Source: Pseudomonadota bacterium
GTDB taxonomy: Bacteria; Pseudomonadota; Alphaproteobacteria; Acetobacterales; Acetobacteraceae
Assembly (NCBI GenBank): GCA_021780935.1
Contig: JAJXXT010000162.1
Coordinates: 1-19,414, forward strand
Length of the DNA stretch: 19,414 nucleotides
Direction of reading: 5' to 3'
Below are positions 10,111 to 17,283 of this stretch, one piece after another (position 1 is the stretch's first letter; every line of letters begins with the position of its first letter). The notes under the pieces were generated by a model, which was not told where the DNA came from, made no database searches, and saw only the letters and a program-made list of their open reading frames with translations. Both the position numbers and the translations under genes were made by a program.

Positions 10111-11088
10111 ATGAATATCACCCTCCGGCAACTCCGGGCCTTCCTCACCGTCGGCGAACTCGCGAGCTTCACCCGCGCGGGCAAGGAGCTTGGCCTCGCA
10201 CAATCCGCCGTGTCGATGCTGGTCTCTGAGCTCGAACGCGAACTCGACCTTCGCCTGCTTGACCGCACGACCCGCCGCGTCGAGGCGACCGAGGCCGGGC
10301 GCGCGTTCGCCGCCCAGGCTTCCCGCGTCCTGGCCGAGCTGGAGGCGGGAATCCGCGCGGCGCGCGACCTAGCCGAGCGTCGCAGCGGCCGGCTCACCGT
10401 CTTCGCCCCGCCGTTGCTCGCGACCACGCTGCTGCCGCACGCCATCGCCATCTACCGCGCCCGCTATCCCGGCATAAGCATCACGCTGCTAGATGGCGGC
10501 ACGCAGGAACTGGTGGCGCGCGTCCGTTCCGGTGAGGCCGACTTCGCCATCGGAACCGTCGCGGCCGGGCAGGAGAACCTGGCCGTGCATCCGATCGCCC
10601 ATGACCGCCTGGTGCTGTTCTGCCCAGCCGGCCACGCGCTCGCGCGGCAGCGCAGCGTGGCGTGGACAGCGCTGCGCAACGAACCGCTGATCGCGCTGAC
10701 GCCGCAGAGCGGGCTGCGCCATCTGGTGGAGATGGCGGCGGGGCAGGCCGGGATCCTGCTCAACCCGGTCTACGAAGTGGCCCAGATCGCGAGCGCGCTC
10801 GCCATGGTCGCGGCCGGGCTGGGTATTGCCGTGCTGCCTTCCGTCGCCGGCGCCGCGAGCCCCGCGCGCCTGGCGAGGCGCCGACTTATTCGTCCGGACA
10901 TCGTGCGCGACATCCAGATCGTGCACCGCGCCGGCCGCTCGCTGTCACCGGCGAGCGAGTCCTTCATCGCGGTGCTACGCGCCGAGCTTGCCCGGATGTC
11001 GCGCCGGGATGTGCTGATGACGCAGCCGTCTGCCGCGCGGCCCATTCAAGGCTGGCTGCCACCCCCAGCTCCATCGCCGGTAAATTGA
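10111..11088 (+). CDS. LysR-family transcriptional regulator
   Basis: A 325-residue LysR-type regulator. The N-terminal winged helix-turn-helix (about 3-62) reads TLRQLRAFLTVGELASFTRAGKELGLAQSAVSMLVSELE in family style and is followed by an effector-binding domain (about 90-300) with GGTQELVARVRSGEADFAIG. I chose the ATG at 10111 over a TTG six bases earlier because it gives the usual N-terminus and has an AGG 7 nt upstream. It is divergent from the minus-strand catabolic operon and most likely activates it in response to the substrate or an intermediate. It is some 20-30 residues longer than most family members. The extra C-terminal tail (about 298-325, proline- and alanine-rich) runs toward the insertion-sequence remnant and may be an altered end. 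Confidence 0.92.
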   Translation: MNITLRQLRAFLTVGELASFTRAGKELGLAQSAVSMLVSELERELDLRLLDRTTRRVEATEAGRAFAAQASRVLAELEAGIRAARDLAERRSGRLTVFAPPLLATTLLPHAIAIYRARYPGISITLLDGGTQELVARVRSGEADFAIGTVAAGQENLAVHPIAHDRLVLFCPAGHALARQRSVAWTALRNEPLIALTPQSGLRHLVEMAAGQAGILLNPVYEVAQIASALAMVAAGLGIAVLPSVAGAASPARLARRRLIRPDIVRDIQIVHRAGRSLSPASESFIAVLRAELARMSRRDVLMTQPSAARPIQGWLPPPAPSPVN

Positions 11089-11185
11089 CGCGCTTCTTGG
11101 ACGCCAGCTGACAGTTATCGCCACCCGGACACAGCCGAGCTTGAGCCGCCGGGGTGTGTCGGCAACTGCAAGCAGACGAATGCCG

Positions 11186-11278
11186 CGCGGCGGTGACCTC
11201 CCGCTTCGTCCGGCGGCTCGCCGGAATCAGGCGGACAGCCTCCTCCTCAACCGCCTTCGCGAACCGCTTCCGCTCCAT
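11186..11278 (-). pseudogene. Remnant of IS3-family transposase OrfA (N-terminal fragment)
   Basis: A minus-strand frame begins with MERKRFAKAVEEEAVRLIP and continues ASRRTKREVTAA. This resembles the start of IS3-type OrfA proteins, which typically read KRFTxxFxxEAVRLxxxSGRTxREIA. A GGGAG stands 12 nt before the ATG. After about 31 codons the similarity stops, and I could not pick up the expected downstream helix (DLGxGLSTLxRW) in any frame, nor convincing terminal repeats. It is best read as a scar of a degraded insertion sequence between two operons. The match is from memory of the family and is short, so chance resemblance cannot be excluded. Confidence 0.45.
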
Positions 11279-11416
11279 CTCCGGAAATCTCCCTGCGAGG
11301 CATCAGGAACCCTCCTCTCTTCCGAAGCAAACCCACTTCGTGACGCGACTGTTTCGCCGGCGCTTTGCGCTCGCGCGAACGGAGGTCCCCAAAGGGTGTT
11401 GTATCATGCGCGACAA

Positions 11417-11428
11417 TGGTATAGACCA
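11417..11428. promoter_or_regulatory. GntR/HutC-type operator, site 1
   Basis: TGGTATAGACCA is an inverted repeat (TGGT/ACCA) whose core GTATAGAC fits the HutC-subfamily consensus GTMTAKAC exactly. It lies 38 bp before the first gene of an operon that ends in a HutC-type regulator, making it the likely site of autorepression. TATAGA inside it (11420-11425) could serve as a -10 with TTGTAT at 11399-11404, although the 15-bp spacer is short. Confidence 0.75.
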
Positions 11429-11438
11429 ATAAAACAAA

Positions 11439-11449
11439 TGGTATGACCA
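11439..11449. promoter_or_regulatory. GntR/HutC-type operator, site 2 (imperfect)
   Basis: TGGTATGACCA repeats site 1 with one base deleted in the centre, keeping both TGGT and ACCA arms. The two centres are about 21-22 bp apart, two helical turns, so bound dimers would sit on the same face of the DNA. The site contains an in-frame ATG (11443) which is therefore unlikely to be the start of the downstream gene. Confidence 0.55.
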
Positions 11450-11466
11450 AACAGGGCGGGAGCGAC

Positions 11467-12477
11467 ATGGCCACCGACGTCGACAAGCAATCTATCATCG
11501 ATAGCTACGCGGGAACGCTGGCGGTGCTGGACCGCGCCGCGGCTCGCGGCCGCGCCCTCGCCGGCTCGATCGACCGCATCCACCTCGTCGGCTGTGGCGG
11601 TCCGAACCGCGGCATGCTCGGCGTCGAATACTGGGTTGAGCACGCCAGCCGCGCGCTCGAGATCCGCCGCTACTTCCCCGCCGAATACATCACCCAGGAC
11701 CCGAAGCGGCTGGACGAGCGCACCCTCGTCGTCCTCGGCTCCAAATCCGGCACTACGCCGGAAACCGTGCAGGCCGCGGAGCTCGTCCGCGACCGCAAAT
11801 GCACCGTCATCAGCATCACCGAGCGCGCCGAATCCGCGCTGGCCAAGGCGGCGCCGGAGTCTTTTCTCATGGGCGAGCACAGCGGCGGTGCCAGCCTGTT
11901 CATGCTGCTCCAGGCCCTGGCCGGCGGCATGATGTCGGCGAAGGACAAATGGGAGCTGTTCGACCCGCTGATGAGCTCGCTGCACGCCCTGCCGCGCGTG
12001 CTGGCGGACGTCTCGGCCGACAGCGATCGCCGCGGCGCGGAGGACGCGCGCCTGCTCAAGGACGACCGCATCCTCTACCACGTCGCCGCCGGCCCGATGT
12101 TCGCCTCGGCCTATGTCTGGGGCGTCTGCGTGCTGATGGAGATGCAGTGGATGCACTCCGTGCCGCTGGAGGCGGCGGAGTTCTTTCACGGCCCGTTCGA
12201 GATCGTCGACGAGAACACACCGCTCGTCCTCTACAAGGGCGAGGACCCCAGCCGTCCGCTGATGGATCGCGTGGAGCGGTTCTGCAAGCGCTACACCGAG
12301 CGGCTCTTCATCTACGATTCCAAGGACTACGCCATGCCGGGTGTTGACCCGCGCATTCGCGGTATTGTGGCGCCCCATGTCGTGCAATCGGCGCTGCGTC
12401 GCATCTCCGAGCACCTCGCTGTCTGGCACAACCACCCGCTGTCGACGCGCCGGTACATGTGGAAGACGGAGTACTGA
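11467..12477 (+). CDS. frlB: FrlB-like SIS-domain fructosamine-6-phosphate deglycase
   Basis: A 336-residue protein with two SIS (sugar isomerase) domains, closely resembling FrlB, which splits 6-phosphofructosamines such as fructoselysine 6-phosphate into glucose 6-phosphate and the free amino acid in the cytoplasm. The first domain has VGCGGP (41-46) and the phosphate-binding SKSGTTPET (92-100). The second has YHVAAGP (204-210) and EFFHGPFEIV (239-248), aligned with EFRHGPLEIV of E. coli FrlB, and the C-terminus keeps the RRY...EY ending. I chose the ATG at 11467, with GGGAG 4 nt upstream, over 11443, which lies in an operator. It is the first gene of the operon and its stop overlaps frlD as TGATG. 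The amine partner could be lysine, asparagine or another; the class is more certain than the substrate. Confidence 0.88.
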   Translation: MATDVDKQSIIDSYAGTLAVLDRAAARGRALAGSIDRIHLVGCGGPNRGMLGVEYWVEHASRALEIRRYFPAEYITQDPKRLDERTLVVLGSKSGTTPETVQAAELVRDRKCTVISITERAESALAKAAPESFLMGEHSGGASLFMLLQALAGGMMSAKDKWELFDPLMSSLHALPRVLADVSADSDRRGAEDARLLKDDRILYHVAAGPMFASAYVWGVCVLMEMQWMHSVPLEAAEFFHGPFEIVDENTPLVLYKGEDPSRPLMDRVERFCKRYTERLFIYDSKDYAMPGVDPRIRGIVAPHVVQSALRRISEHLAVWHNHPLSTRRYMWKTEY

Positions 12478-13325
12478 TGGTCCGTCTCCTCGGCATCGGC
12501 GACAACACCGTCGACATCTACGAAACCGAGGGTATGCAATATCCCGGCGGCAACGCCGTCAACGTCGCTGTGCAGGTGCGCCGCGCCGGTGCGGCGGCCA
12601 GCTATCTCGGCTGCCTTGGCCGCGACGCGCTCGGCCGCCTCGTGCATGACAGCCTGGTGGCGGAGGGTGTGGACGTCTCGCATGTCCGCTGGCGCGACGG
12701 CCCCAACCCGTGGTCGCGCATCCGCCACGAGGGGGCAGACCGCCGCTTCGCCGGCAGTGACCGCGGCGTGCGCGACCGTTACGATCTCGGCGCGGGGGAC
12801 GCCGCCTTCGTCGCCGCGCACGACATCGTGCACACTTCCGTGCACAGCGATCTTGACGCGCACATTGCCTGGCTACGCCAGCACGCCCGCGTCCTCACCT
12901 ACGACTATTCGGAGCACTGGCAGCGCCCCGGTGTCGCCGCCACCTTCGCTAGCGTCGACATCGCCTTCCTCTCCGCCTCCGGCCGAGACGTGGCGGACTG
13001 CGAGGCGCTGCTGCGTGCCGCGCGGGCGGCGGGTGCTGGCCTCGCGGTCGCCACCCGCGGTGCCGCCGGCGCCTGCGCGCTCGAGGGGGACCGCTTTATA
13101 TCCGTACCGGCGCCGCCGGCCCGCGTGGTGGACACGTTGGGCGCCGGCGACGGCTTCATCGCCGGGTTCCTCGTCGCCTGGTTGCGCGGCGCGGAGGTCG
13201 CGGCCTGCCTCGCCATCGGCGCGGCGCAGGCAGCGGAGGTCTGTGGCACCAAGGGTGGCTTCGGCCACGGCGTGCCAATCGGAGACGTGGACCACGCCAA
13301 CAACAAACATAAGGAGTGCGGGTGA
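12477..13325 (+). CDS. frlD: FrlD-like PfkB-family fructosamine kinase
   Basis: A 282-residue PfkB (ribokinase-type) kinase that resembles FrlD, which phosphorylates fructoselysine at C6 with ATP before cleavage by FrlB. The N-terminus GIGDNTVDIY (7-16), then PGGNAVNVAV (23-32), GVDVSHV (64-70), DIVHTSVHSD (116-125) and TYDYSEHW (141-148), follow E. coli FrlD in order and spacing. The PfkB signature DTLGAGDGFIAGF (219-231) contains the catalytic base Asp225. The ATG shares one base with the frlB stop and has GGAG 5 nt upstream. A GTG at 12459 in frame is less likely since it lies well inside frlB. The residues past about 265 form a short polar tail ending in the ribosome site of the next gene. 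Confidence 0.9.
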   Translation: MVRLLGIGDNTVDIYETEGMQYPGGNAVNVAVQVRRAGAAASYLGCLGRDALGRLVHDSLVAEGVDVSHVRWRDGPNPWSRIRHEGADRRFAGSDRGVRDRYDLGAGDAAFVAAHDIVHTSVHSDLDAHIAWLRQHARVLTYDYSEHWQRPGVAATFASVDIAFLSASGRDVADCEALLRAARAAGAGLAVATRGAAGACALEGDRFISVPAPPARVVDTLGAGDGFIAGFLVAWLRGAEVAACLAIGAAQAAEVCGTKGGFGHGVPIGDVDHANNKHKECG

Positions 13326-14626
13326 TGAAACGGCGTGACTTCAATCGTGCGGCCGTGGCCGCGGGGACAGCTATCGCGGCGGGCGGATGGCAGCCTGGCC
13401 GTGCGGCCGCGGCCGAGCCGGTGACACTTTCCTTCCTCCACAAATGGCCGGAACCGAACAACATCCGCTTCTTCCGCGAGGCCGTGGACGCGTTCCAGAA
13501 GGCGCATCCCGGCGTCACCATCAACATGGAGGCGGTGGCCGACAATCCCTACAAGGCCAAGATCCGCGTCATTATGGCCAGCGGCCAGATTCCCGACATC
13601 TATTTCACCTGGGTCGGCGAGTACACGCGCCAGTTCATCCGCGCCGGGCGGGTGCTCGACATCACCCATTACATGGCGGCACCGGAATGGCAGGGCCGCT
13701 TCCTGCCGGCCACCCTCGATGCCTACAAGACCGACGGCAAGATCTACGGCGTGCCGGTCGAGGTCGACGCCAAGTTCATGGTCTACAACAAGAAGCTCTT
13801 CGCCAAGGTCGGCGCCACCGAGCCACCGAAGGATTGGCCGGCCTTCACCGCCCTGCTCGACAAGCTCAAAGGCGCCGGCGTCGTGCCCATCGCCTATGGC
13901 TCGCAGCTCGCCTGGGCCACCGTGCACTATATCGGCGACCTGATAGCCAAACTGGTGCCGCCGGAGACGCGCGTCGCCGACTACACGTTGAAGACGCCGG
14001 CCAACAAGCTGTTCACCGATCCCGGCTATGTCGACGCACTCGGTCACTACCAGGCCTTCCTGACCCATGGCTGGTTCAACGCTTCGCCGAACGCGCTGAC
14101 CCATGCCGCGGCGCGCGCCAGCTTCTACGCTGGGCGCGAGGCGATGATGTACCAGGAGCTGGTGGAGTTCGGCGGCGTCCCCGGAACCAAGCTGGGAGCC
14201 GATGGCTGGGGCTTCTTTCCAATGCCGGCGATCCCCCACGGGCGCGGTCGGCAGGACCTGCTGACCGGCGCGCCGGACGGCTTCGTCGTGGCACCCACCT
14301 GCAAGCATCCAGACGTGGCGATGGCTTTCCTCAACTTCCTGACCAGCCAGCCGCAGGGCGCGCTTTTCACCACTGACACGGGGCGCCCCTCGGCCACGAT
14401 CGGCGCCGTGACCTCCGCCAACGCATCGGCAGCCACGCTGCGCGGCATCGAGGACATCAAGCACGCCAAGGGCATGGTGCTGTGGCTCGACACCGACGTG
14501 GAGAGCCGCGTCGCCTCTGCCTTCCTCGCCGGCGGTCAGGCGCTGATGGGCACTGGCGGCACGCCCGCCGGGGTGATGGCGAAGGTCCGCGCCGCGGCGC
14601 TACAGGTGCAGAAGGAGCAGGGCTGA
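13325..14626 (+). CDS. Sugar ABC transporter substrate-binding protein (FrlO/UgpB type), Tat signal
   Basis: A 433-residue extracellular solute-binding protein of family 1 (UgpB/MalE type). The N-terminus MKRRDFNRAAVAAG is a twin-arginine signal (Arg3-Arg4), with likely cleavage after the alanine run near residue 30 (AAAA/EPV), so the protein should be exported folded to the periplasm. Family-like stretches include KAHPGVTINME, ASGQIPDIYFTW, YGVPVEVDAKFMVYNKKLF and the FYAGREAMMYQE region. AAGGAG lies 8 nt before the ATG, which overlaps the frlD stop as TGATG; a GTG at 13316 is less suited. In the B. subtilis frl operon the same place is held by FrlO. Expected ligand is a fructosamine (Amadori compound). 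Confidence 0.9.
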   Translation: MKRRDFNRAAVAAGTAIAAGGWQPGRAAAAEPVTLSFLHKWPEPNNIRFFREAVDAFQKAHPGVTINMEAVADNPYKAKIRVIMASGQIPDIYFTWVGEYTRQFIRAGRVLDITHYMAAPEWQGRFLPATLDAYKTDGKIYGVPVEVDAKFMVYNKKLFAKVGATEPPKDWPAFTALLDKLKGAGVVPIAYGSQLAWATVHYIGDLIAKLVPPETRVADYTLKTPANKLFTDPGYVDALGHYQAFLTHGWFNASPNALTHAAARASFYAGREAMMYQELVEFGGVPGTKLGADGWGFFPMPAIPHGRGRQDLLTGAPDGFVVAPTCKHPDVAMAFLNFLTSQPQGALFTTDTGRPSATIGAVTSANASAATLRGIEDIKHAKGMVLWLDTDVESRVASAFLAGGQALMGTGGTPAGVMAKVRAAALQVQKEQG

Positions 14627-14670
14627 GCGGAGCGGCGGGGAACGCGGACGAAATCCGAGGCGGGGGCGGG

Positions 14671-15561
14671 ATGCGGCGTCGCGCCATCATCGCGCGTCTG
14701 GCGCCGTATCTCGCCCTGGTGCCGGTCCTGCTGTTCCTCGCCGTCTTCCTCTACATCCCGGTGGTTCTGGATTTCGCCTACAGCGCCCATGCCTGGAACT
14801 CGCTGAGCCCAACCTGGCGTTTCGTCGGATTCGGGAATTTCCGCGAGCTGCTCCACGACCCGCTGTTTTGGCAGAGCCTGCGCGGCAACGTGCTCTACGC
14901 CGTGGTCTCGCTGATCGTGCAGGTGGCGCTGGCACTGGTCCTTGCGGCGGTGCTCGAATCCGGGGTCGTGGGCATCCGCCTCTCCGCCTTCTTCCGTGTG
15001 TCCTACTTCATCCCCTCGATCATGCCCATCACTGTGATCGGGCTGCTGTGGCAGATACTCTACCAGCCCGATGTCGGCCTCATCGACCAGGCGCTGCATG
15101 CCGTGGGGCTTGCGGCGCTCGCCCATGCATGGCTCGGGGAGGAGGCGACCGCACTGCCGGCGATCGTTGCTGTCTCACAATGGCAATGGTTCGGCTATAT
15201 CACCGTGCTCTTTATCGTCGCTATCCGCGCCATCCCGCGCGAGTTGTACGAGGCCGCCGCGATCGACGGCGCGCGCGCCTGGCGCAGTTTCTGGCACGTA
15301 ACCGTCCCCGGCGTGACCGAAACCACGGTGTTGATGGCCCTCATCACCATCTTCGGCGCGGTCAAGGTGTTCGACATTGTCTGGGTTATGACCGGCGGTG
15401 GCCCGAACAACGCCAGCCAGGTGCTGGGCAGCTACATGTACCGCTCAGCGTTTCGCGACGACCGCGTTGGTTACGCGGCGGCGATAGCCGTCGTGATGTT
15501 CATGATCTGCTCGGTCGTCGGGGCGGCGCAGCTCTACTGGTCGCGCCGGCGGGCGCCATGA
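14671..15561 (+). CDS. Sugar ABC transporter permease (FrlN/UgpA type)
   Basis: A 296-residue permease of the carbohydrate importer type with about six transmembrane helices, the first at roughly 10-36. The EAA loop, which docks with the ATPase, reads ELYEAAAIDGARAWRSFWHV (191-210). The conserved WVMTGGGPNNASQVLGSYMY (238-257) is typical of the first permease of these systems. The frame is open to 14482, but that part is an arginine-rich shadow of the binding-protein gene. The ATG at 14671 with a G-rich ribosome site (GAGG, 10 nt away) gives the normal N-terminus. It pairs with the next permease, overlapping it by 4 bp (ATGA). Confidence 0.92.
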   Translation: MRRRAIIARLAPYLALVPVLLFLAVFLYIPVVLDFAYSAHAWNSLSPTWRFVGFGNFRELLHDPLFWQSLRGNVLYAVVSLIVQVALALVLAAVLESGVVGIRLSAFFRVSYFIPSIMPITVIGLLWQILYQPDVGLIDQALHAVGLAALAHAWLGEEATALPAIVAVSQWQWFGYITVLFIVAIRAIPRELYEAAAIDGARAWRSFWHVTVPGVTETTVLMALITIFGAVKVFDIVWVMTGGGPNNASQVLGSYMYRSAFRDDRVGYAAAIAVVMFMICSVVGAAQLYWSRRRAP

Positions 15562-16403
15562 TGCGCCGTCGCTCCCGTCTTGCGTTGCGTCTCGCGCCGG
15601 CCAAACTCGGCGCCCTGACCATCCTCACGATCCTCGCGGTCGTCACCATCTACCCGCTGGCCTGGCTGCTGCTCAACTCGCTGAAGTCCTCGGATGCGCT
15701 GTTCGAGCGGAGCTGGGCGCTTCCCACCACCTGGCTTTGGCACAACTACCCGGAGGCCTGGCGCTACGGGCTCGGCCGCTTCATGGCCAACAGCGTGCTC
15801 ATCACCGGGGTATCGGTGGTGGCGATCGTGCTGCTCGGTGCGCTCGCCGCCTTCGTGCTGGTGACCAGGCGGTTCCGCGGCCGCGGCCTGGTGACCGCGA
15901 TCGTGCTGGGCGGCCTGATCGTGCCGCCGGAAGTCAGCTTGTTCCCGCTGTTCAAGATCATGGTGCTGCTCGGCATCTACAACACCTACCTCGCCATGAT
16001 CGCGCCGGACATTGCCTACGGCCTGCCCTTCACCGTGCTGCTGCTGCGCGCCTACATGACGCAGATTCCCCCGGAAATGGCGGAGGCGGCGACGATGGAC
16101 GGCGCTGGCCTGCTGCGCTGCTTCTGGCATGTCTACCTGCCGCTCGCCCGCCCGGCGCTCGCCGCCGCGGCGATGGTGCAGGCGATGCGGGTGTGGAACG
16201 AGTTCGTTTTCGCCCTGACCTTCGTCAGCAACGACGCGTTGCACCCGCTGACCGTTGGCTTGACCACATTCGGCGATTCGTTGAATACGAACTGGCCGGT
16301 GCTGCTTGCGGGTTTGGTAATTTCGATCGTCCCAATCCTTGTCGTCTTCCTGCTGATGCAACGCCAGTTCATGCGTGGATTGACGGCGGGCGCGCTGAAG
16401 TAA
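15558..16403 (+). CDS. Sugar ABC transporter permease (FrlM/UgpE type)
   Basis: A 281-residue second permease of the carbohydrate importer, with six predicted membrane helices. The family hallmarks are YPLAWLLLNSLKSSDALF (32-49), GGLIVPPEVSLFPLFKIM (118-135), the EAA loop MAEAATMDGAGLLRCFWHVY (174-193) and WNEFVFALTFV (213-223). The ATG at 15558 overlaps the previous stop as ATGA. Upstream open frame is shadow of the first permease. No MalK/UgpC-type ATPase gene follows; the next gene is the regulator. The transporter must therefore borrow an ATPase from another locus, as the B. subtilis frl system does with MsmX. Confidence 0.92.
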   Translation: MMRRRSRLALRLAPAKLGALTILTILAVVTIYPLAWLLLNSLKSSDALFERSWALPTTWLWHNYPEAWRYGLGRFMANSVLITGVSVVAIVLLGALAAFVLVTRRFRGRGLVTAIVLGGLIVPPEVSLFPLFKIMVLLGIYNTYLAMIAPDIAYGLPFTVLLLRAYMTQIPPEMAEAATMDGAGLLRCFWHVYLPLARPALAAAAMVQAMRVWNEFVFALTFVSNDALHPLTVGLTTFGDSLNTNWPVLLAGLVISIVPILVVFLLMQRQFMRGLTAGALK

Positions 16404-16443
16404 CGCCCGGTACGGTGTCATGGGGACAGGAGGAGAAGGGCGG

Positions 16444-17187
16444 ATGGCGGCGGATTCCAGGCAGCGCCAGCCGGGTTATCTTCGGGCCAGGGACGCCGTC
16501 GTGCGCCTGATGCGCGAGGAACGGCTGGAGCCAGGCGCGCGCGTGCCCTCGGAGCGAGCTCTGGCCCTGCGGCTCGGTCTCAGCCGAATGACGGTGCGCC
16601 AGGGCATCGAGAAGCTGGTCCGCGCCGGTGTGCTAGAGCGCGATTCCACCAACGGCACCTGCGTCGCCGCAGTCAGCGTGACCCGCGTCGTCGATTCCCG
16701 CCGCCCATTCAGCATGTCCCGCATCATCAGCAGCTCCGGGGCACGCCCGGGCAGCCAGCTCCTGGTCTTCGGGCCCGGCCCCGCGGATCGCCGCGTCGCT
16801 GCGCGGCTGCGCATCGAGCCTGGTACGCCGGTGCTGACCATCCGCCGCCTGCGCACCGCCGACGATCTACCGATCTGCGTGGAGACCAGCCGGATCCCGC
16901 TTGCCCGCGTTCCTGGCCTGGTCGCCCAGGACCTCGCCGAGAACGCCTCGCTCTACGCCATCCTGCGTGAGCGCTATGGCTGCGAGCCGACGGATCGGGA
17001 CAGCGAGATCAGCGTCGGCCCTGTCGAGGCCGAGGATGCCCGCCTGCTCGGCGTGAAGCCGGGCCTGAACGTGCTACTCTACAACAGCGTCGTGCGCGAC
17101 GCCGGCGGCGTGCCTATCGAATGCGTGGCTTCCGTCAACCACCCCCAGCGCGTCGTCTTCAGCACGGAGGCGGCGAGGATTGTTTAG
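16444..17187 (+). CDS. frlR: GntR/HutC-family regulator with UTRA domain (FrlR-like)
   Basis: A 247-residue repressor. The N-terminal winged helix (about 10-75) contains PSERALALRLGLSRMTVRQG and GIEKLVRAGVLER, the GntR signature. The rest (about 95-240) is a UTRA ligand-binding domain with RLRIEPGTPVLTIRRLRTAD and a late VGPVEAEDARLLGVKPGLNVLLYNSVV. The ATG at 16444 has AGGAGG 10 nt upstream; an ATG at 16420 lies before this ribosome site and is less likely. It closes the fructosamine operon and probably represses it through the HutC-type palindromes at 11417-11449, with release by a sugar phosphate or fructosamine intermediate (inferred). B. subtilis frl also has a HutC-type regulator, FrlR. 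An equivalent role is likely but the effector is unknown. Confidence 0.88.
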   Translation: MAADSRQRQPGYLRARDAVVRLMREERLEPGARVPSERALALRLGLSRMTVRQGIEKLVRAGVLERDSTNGTCVAAVSVTRVVDSRRPFSMSRIISSSGARPGSQLLVFGPGPADRRVAARLRIEPGTPVLTIRRLRTADDLPICVETSRIPLARVPGLVAQDLAENASLYAILRERYGCEPTDRDSEISVGPVEAEDARLLGVKPGLNVLLYNSVVRDAGGVPIECVASVNHPQRVVFSTEAARIV

Positions 17188-17283
17188 GCGGCGTCGTGGT
17201 CCAACAACCGGTAGCGACGCAAGCCCGCCGCGACTCCAACCGCTGATGGGTGACGCCTCAGTAGCAGGTAGACAGAAACAGCG

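Larger units (their letters stand above)
11089..11466. other. Intergenic region between lysR and the frl-like operon
   Basis: About 380 bp without an intact gene. Open frames here on both strands are short and look random, except for a minus-strand start that resembles an IS3-type OrfA N-terminus (11186-11278). The right-hand 70 bp turns AT-rich and holds the two operator-like palindromes and presumably the promoter of the downstream operon. I see no rho-independent terminator for lysR. Confidence 0.7.

Noticed and set aside
12905..14464. A 519-codon open frame on the minus strand across the kinase and binding-protein genes.
   Set aside because: It is antisense to two clearly recognised plus-strand genes with intact motifs, has the Arg/Gly/Ala/Val-rich composition of GC-rich shadow frames, and shows no domain I recognise.
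14482..14670. 63-codon N-terminal extension of the first sugar permease.
   Set aside because: It is arginine- and glycine-rich, lies mainly over the binding-protein gene, and the normal permease N-terminus with its own ribosome site begins at 14671.
14868..15557. Long N-terminal extension of the second sugar permease.
   Set aside because: It is a shadow of the first permease in another frame; the ATGA overlap at 15558 and the hydrophobic N-terminus mark the true start.
17188..17283. Possible bidirectional terminator between the converging regulator and dppF-like genes (GCGTCG/CGACGC repeat).
   Set aside because: The stem is only six base pairs with an 18-base loop and has no T-tract on either side, so it does not support a rho-independent terminator.
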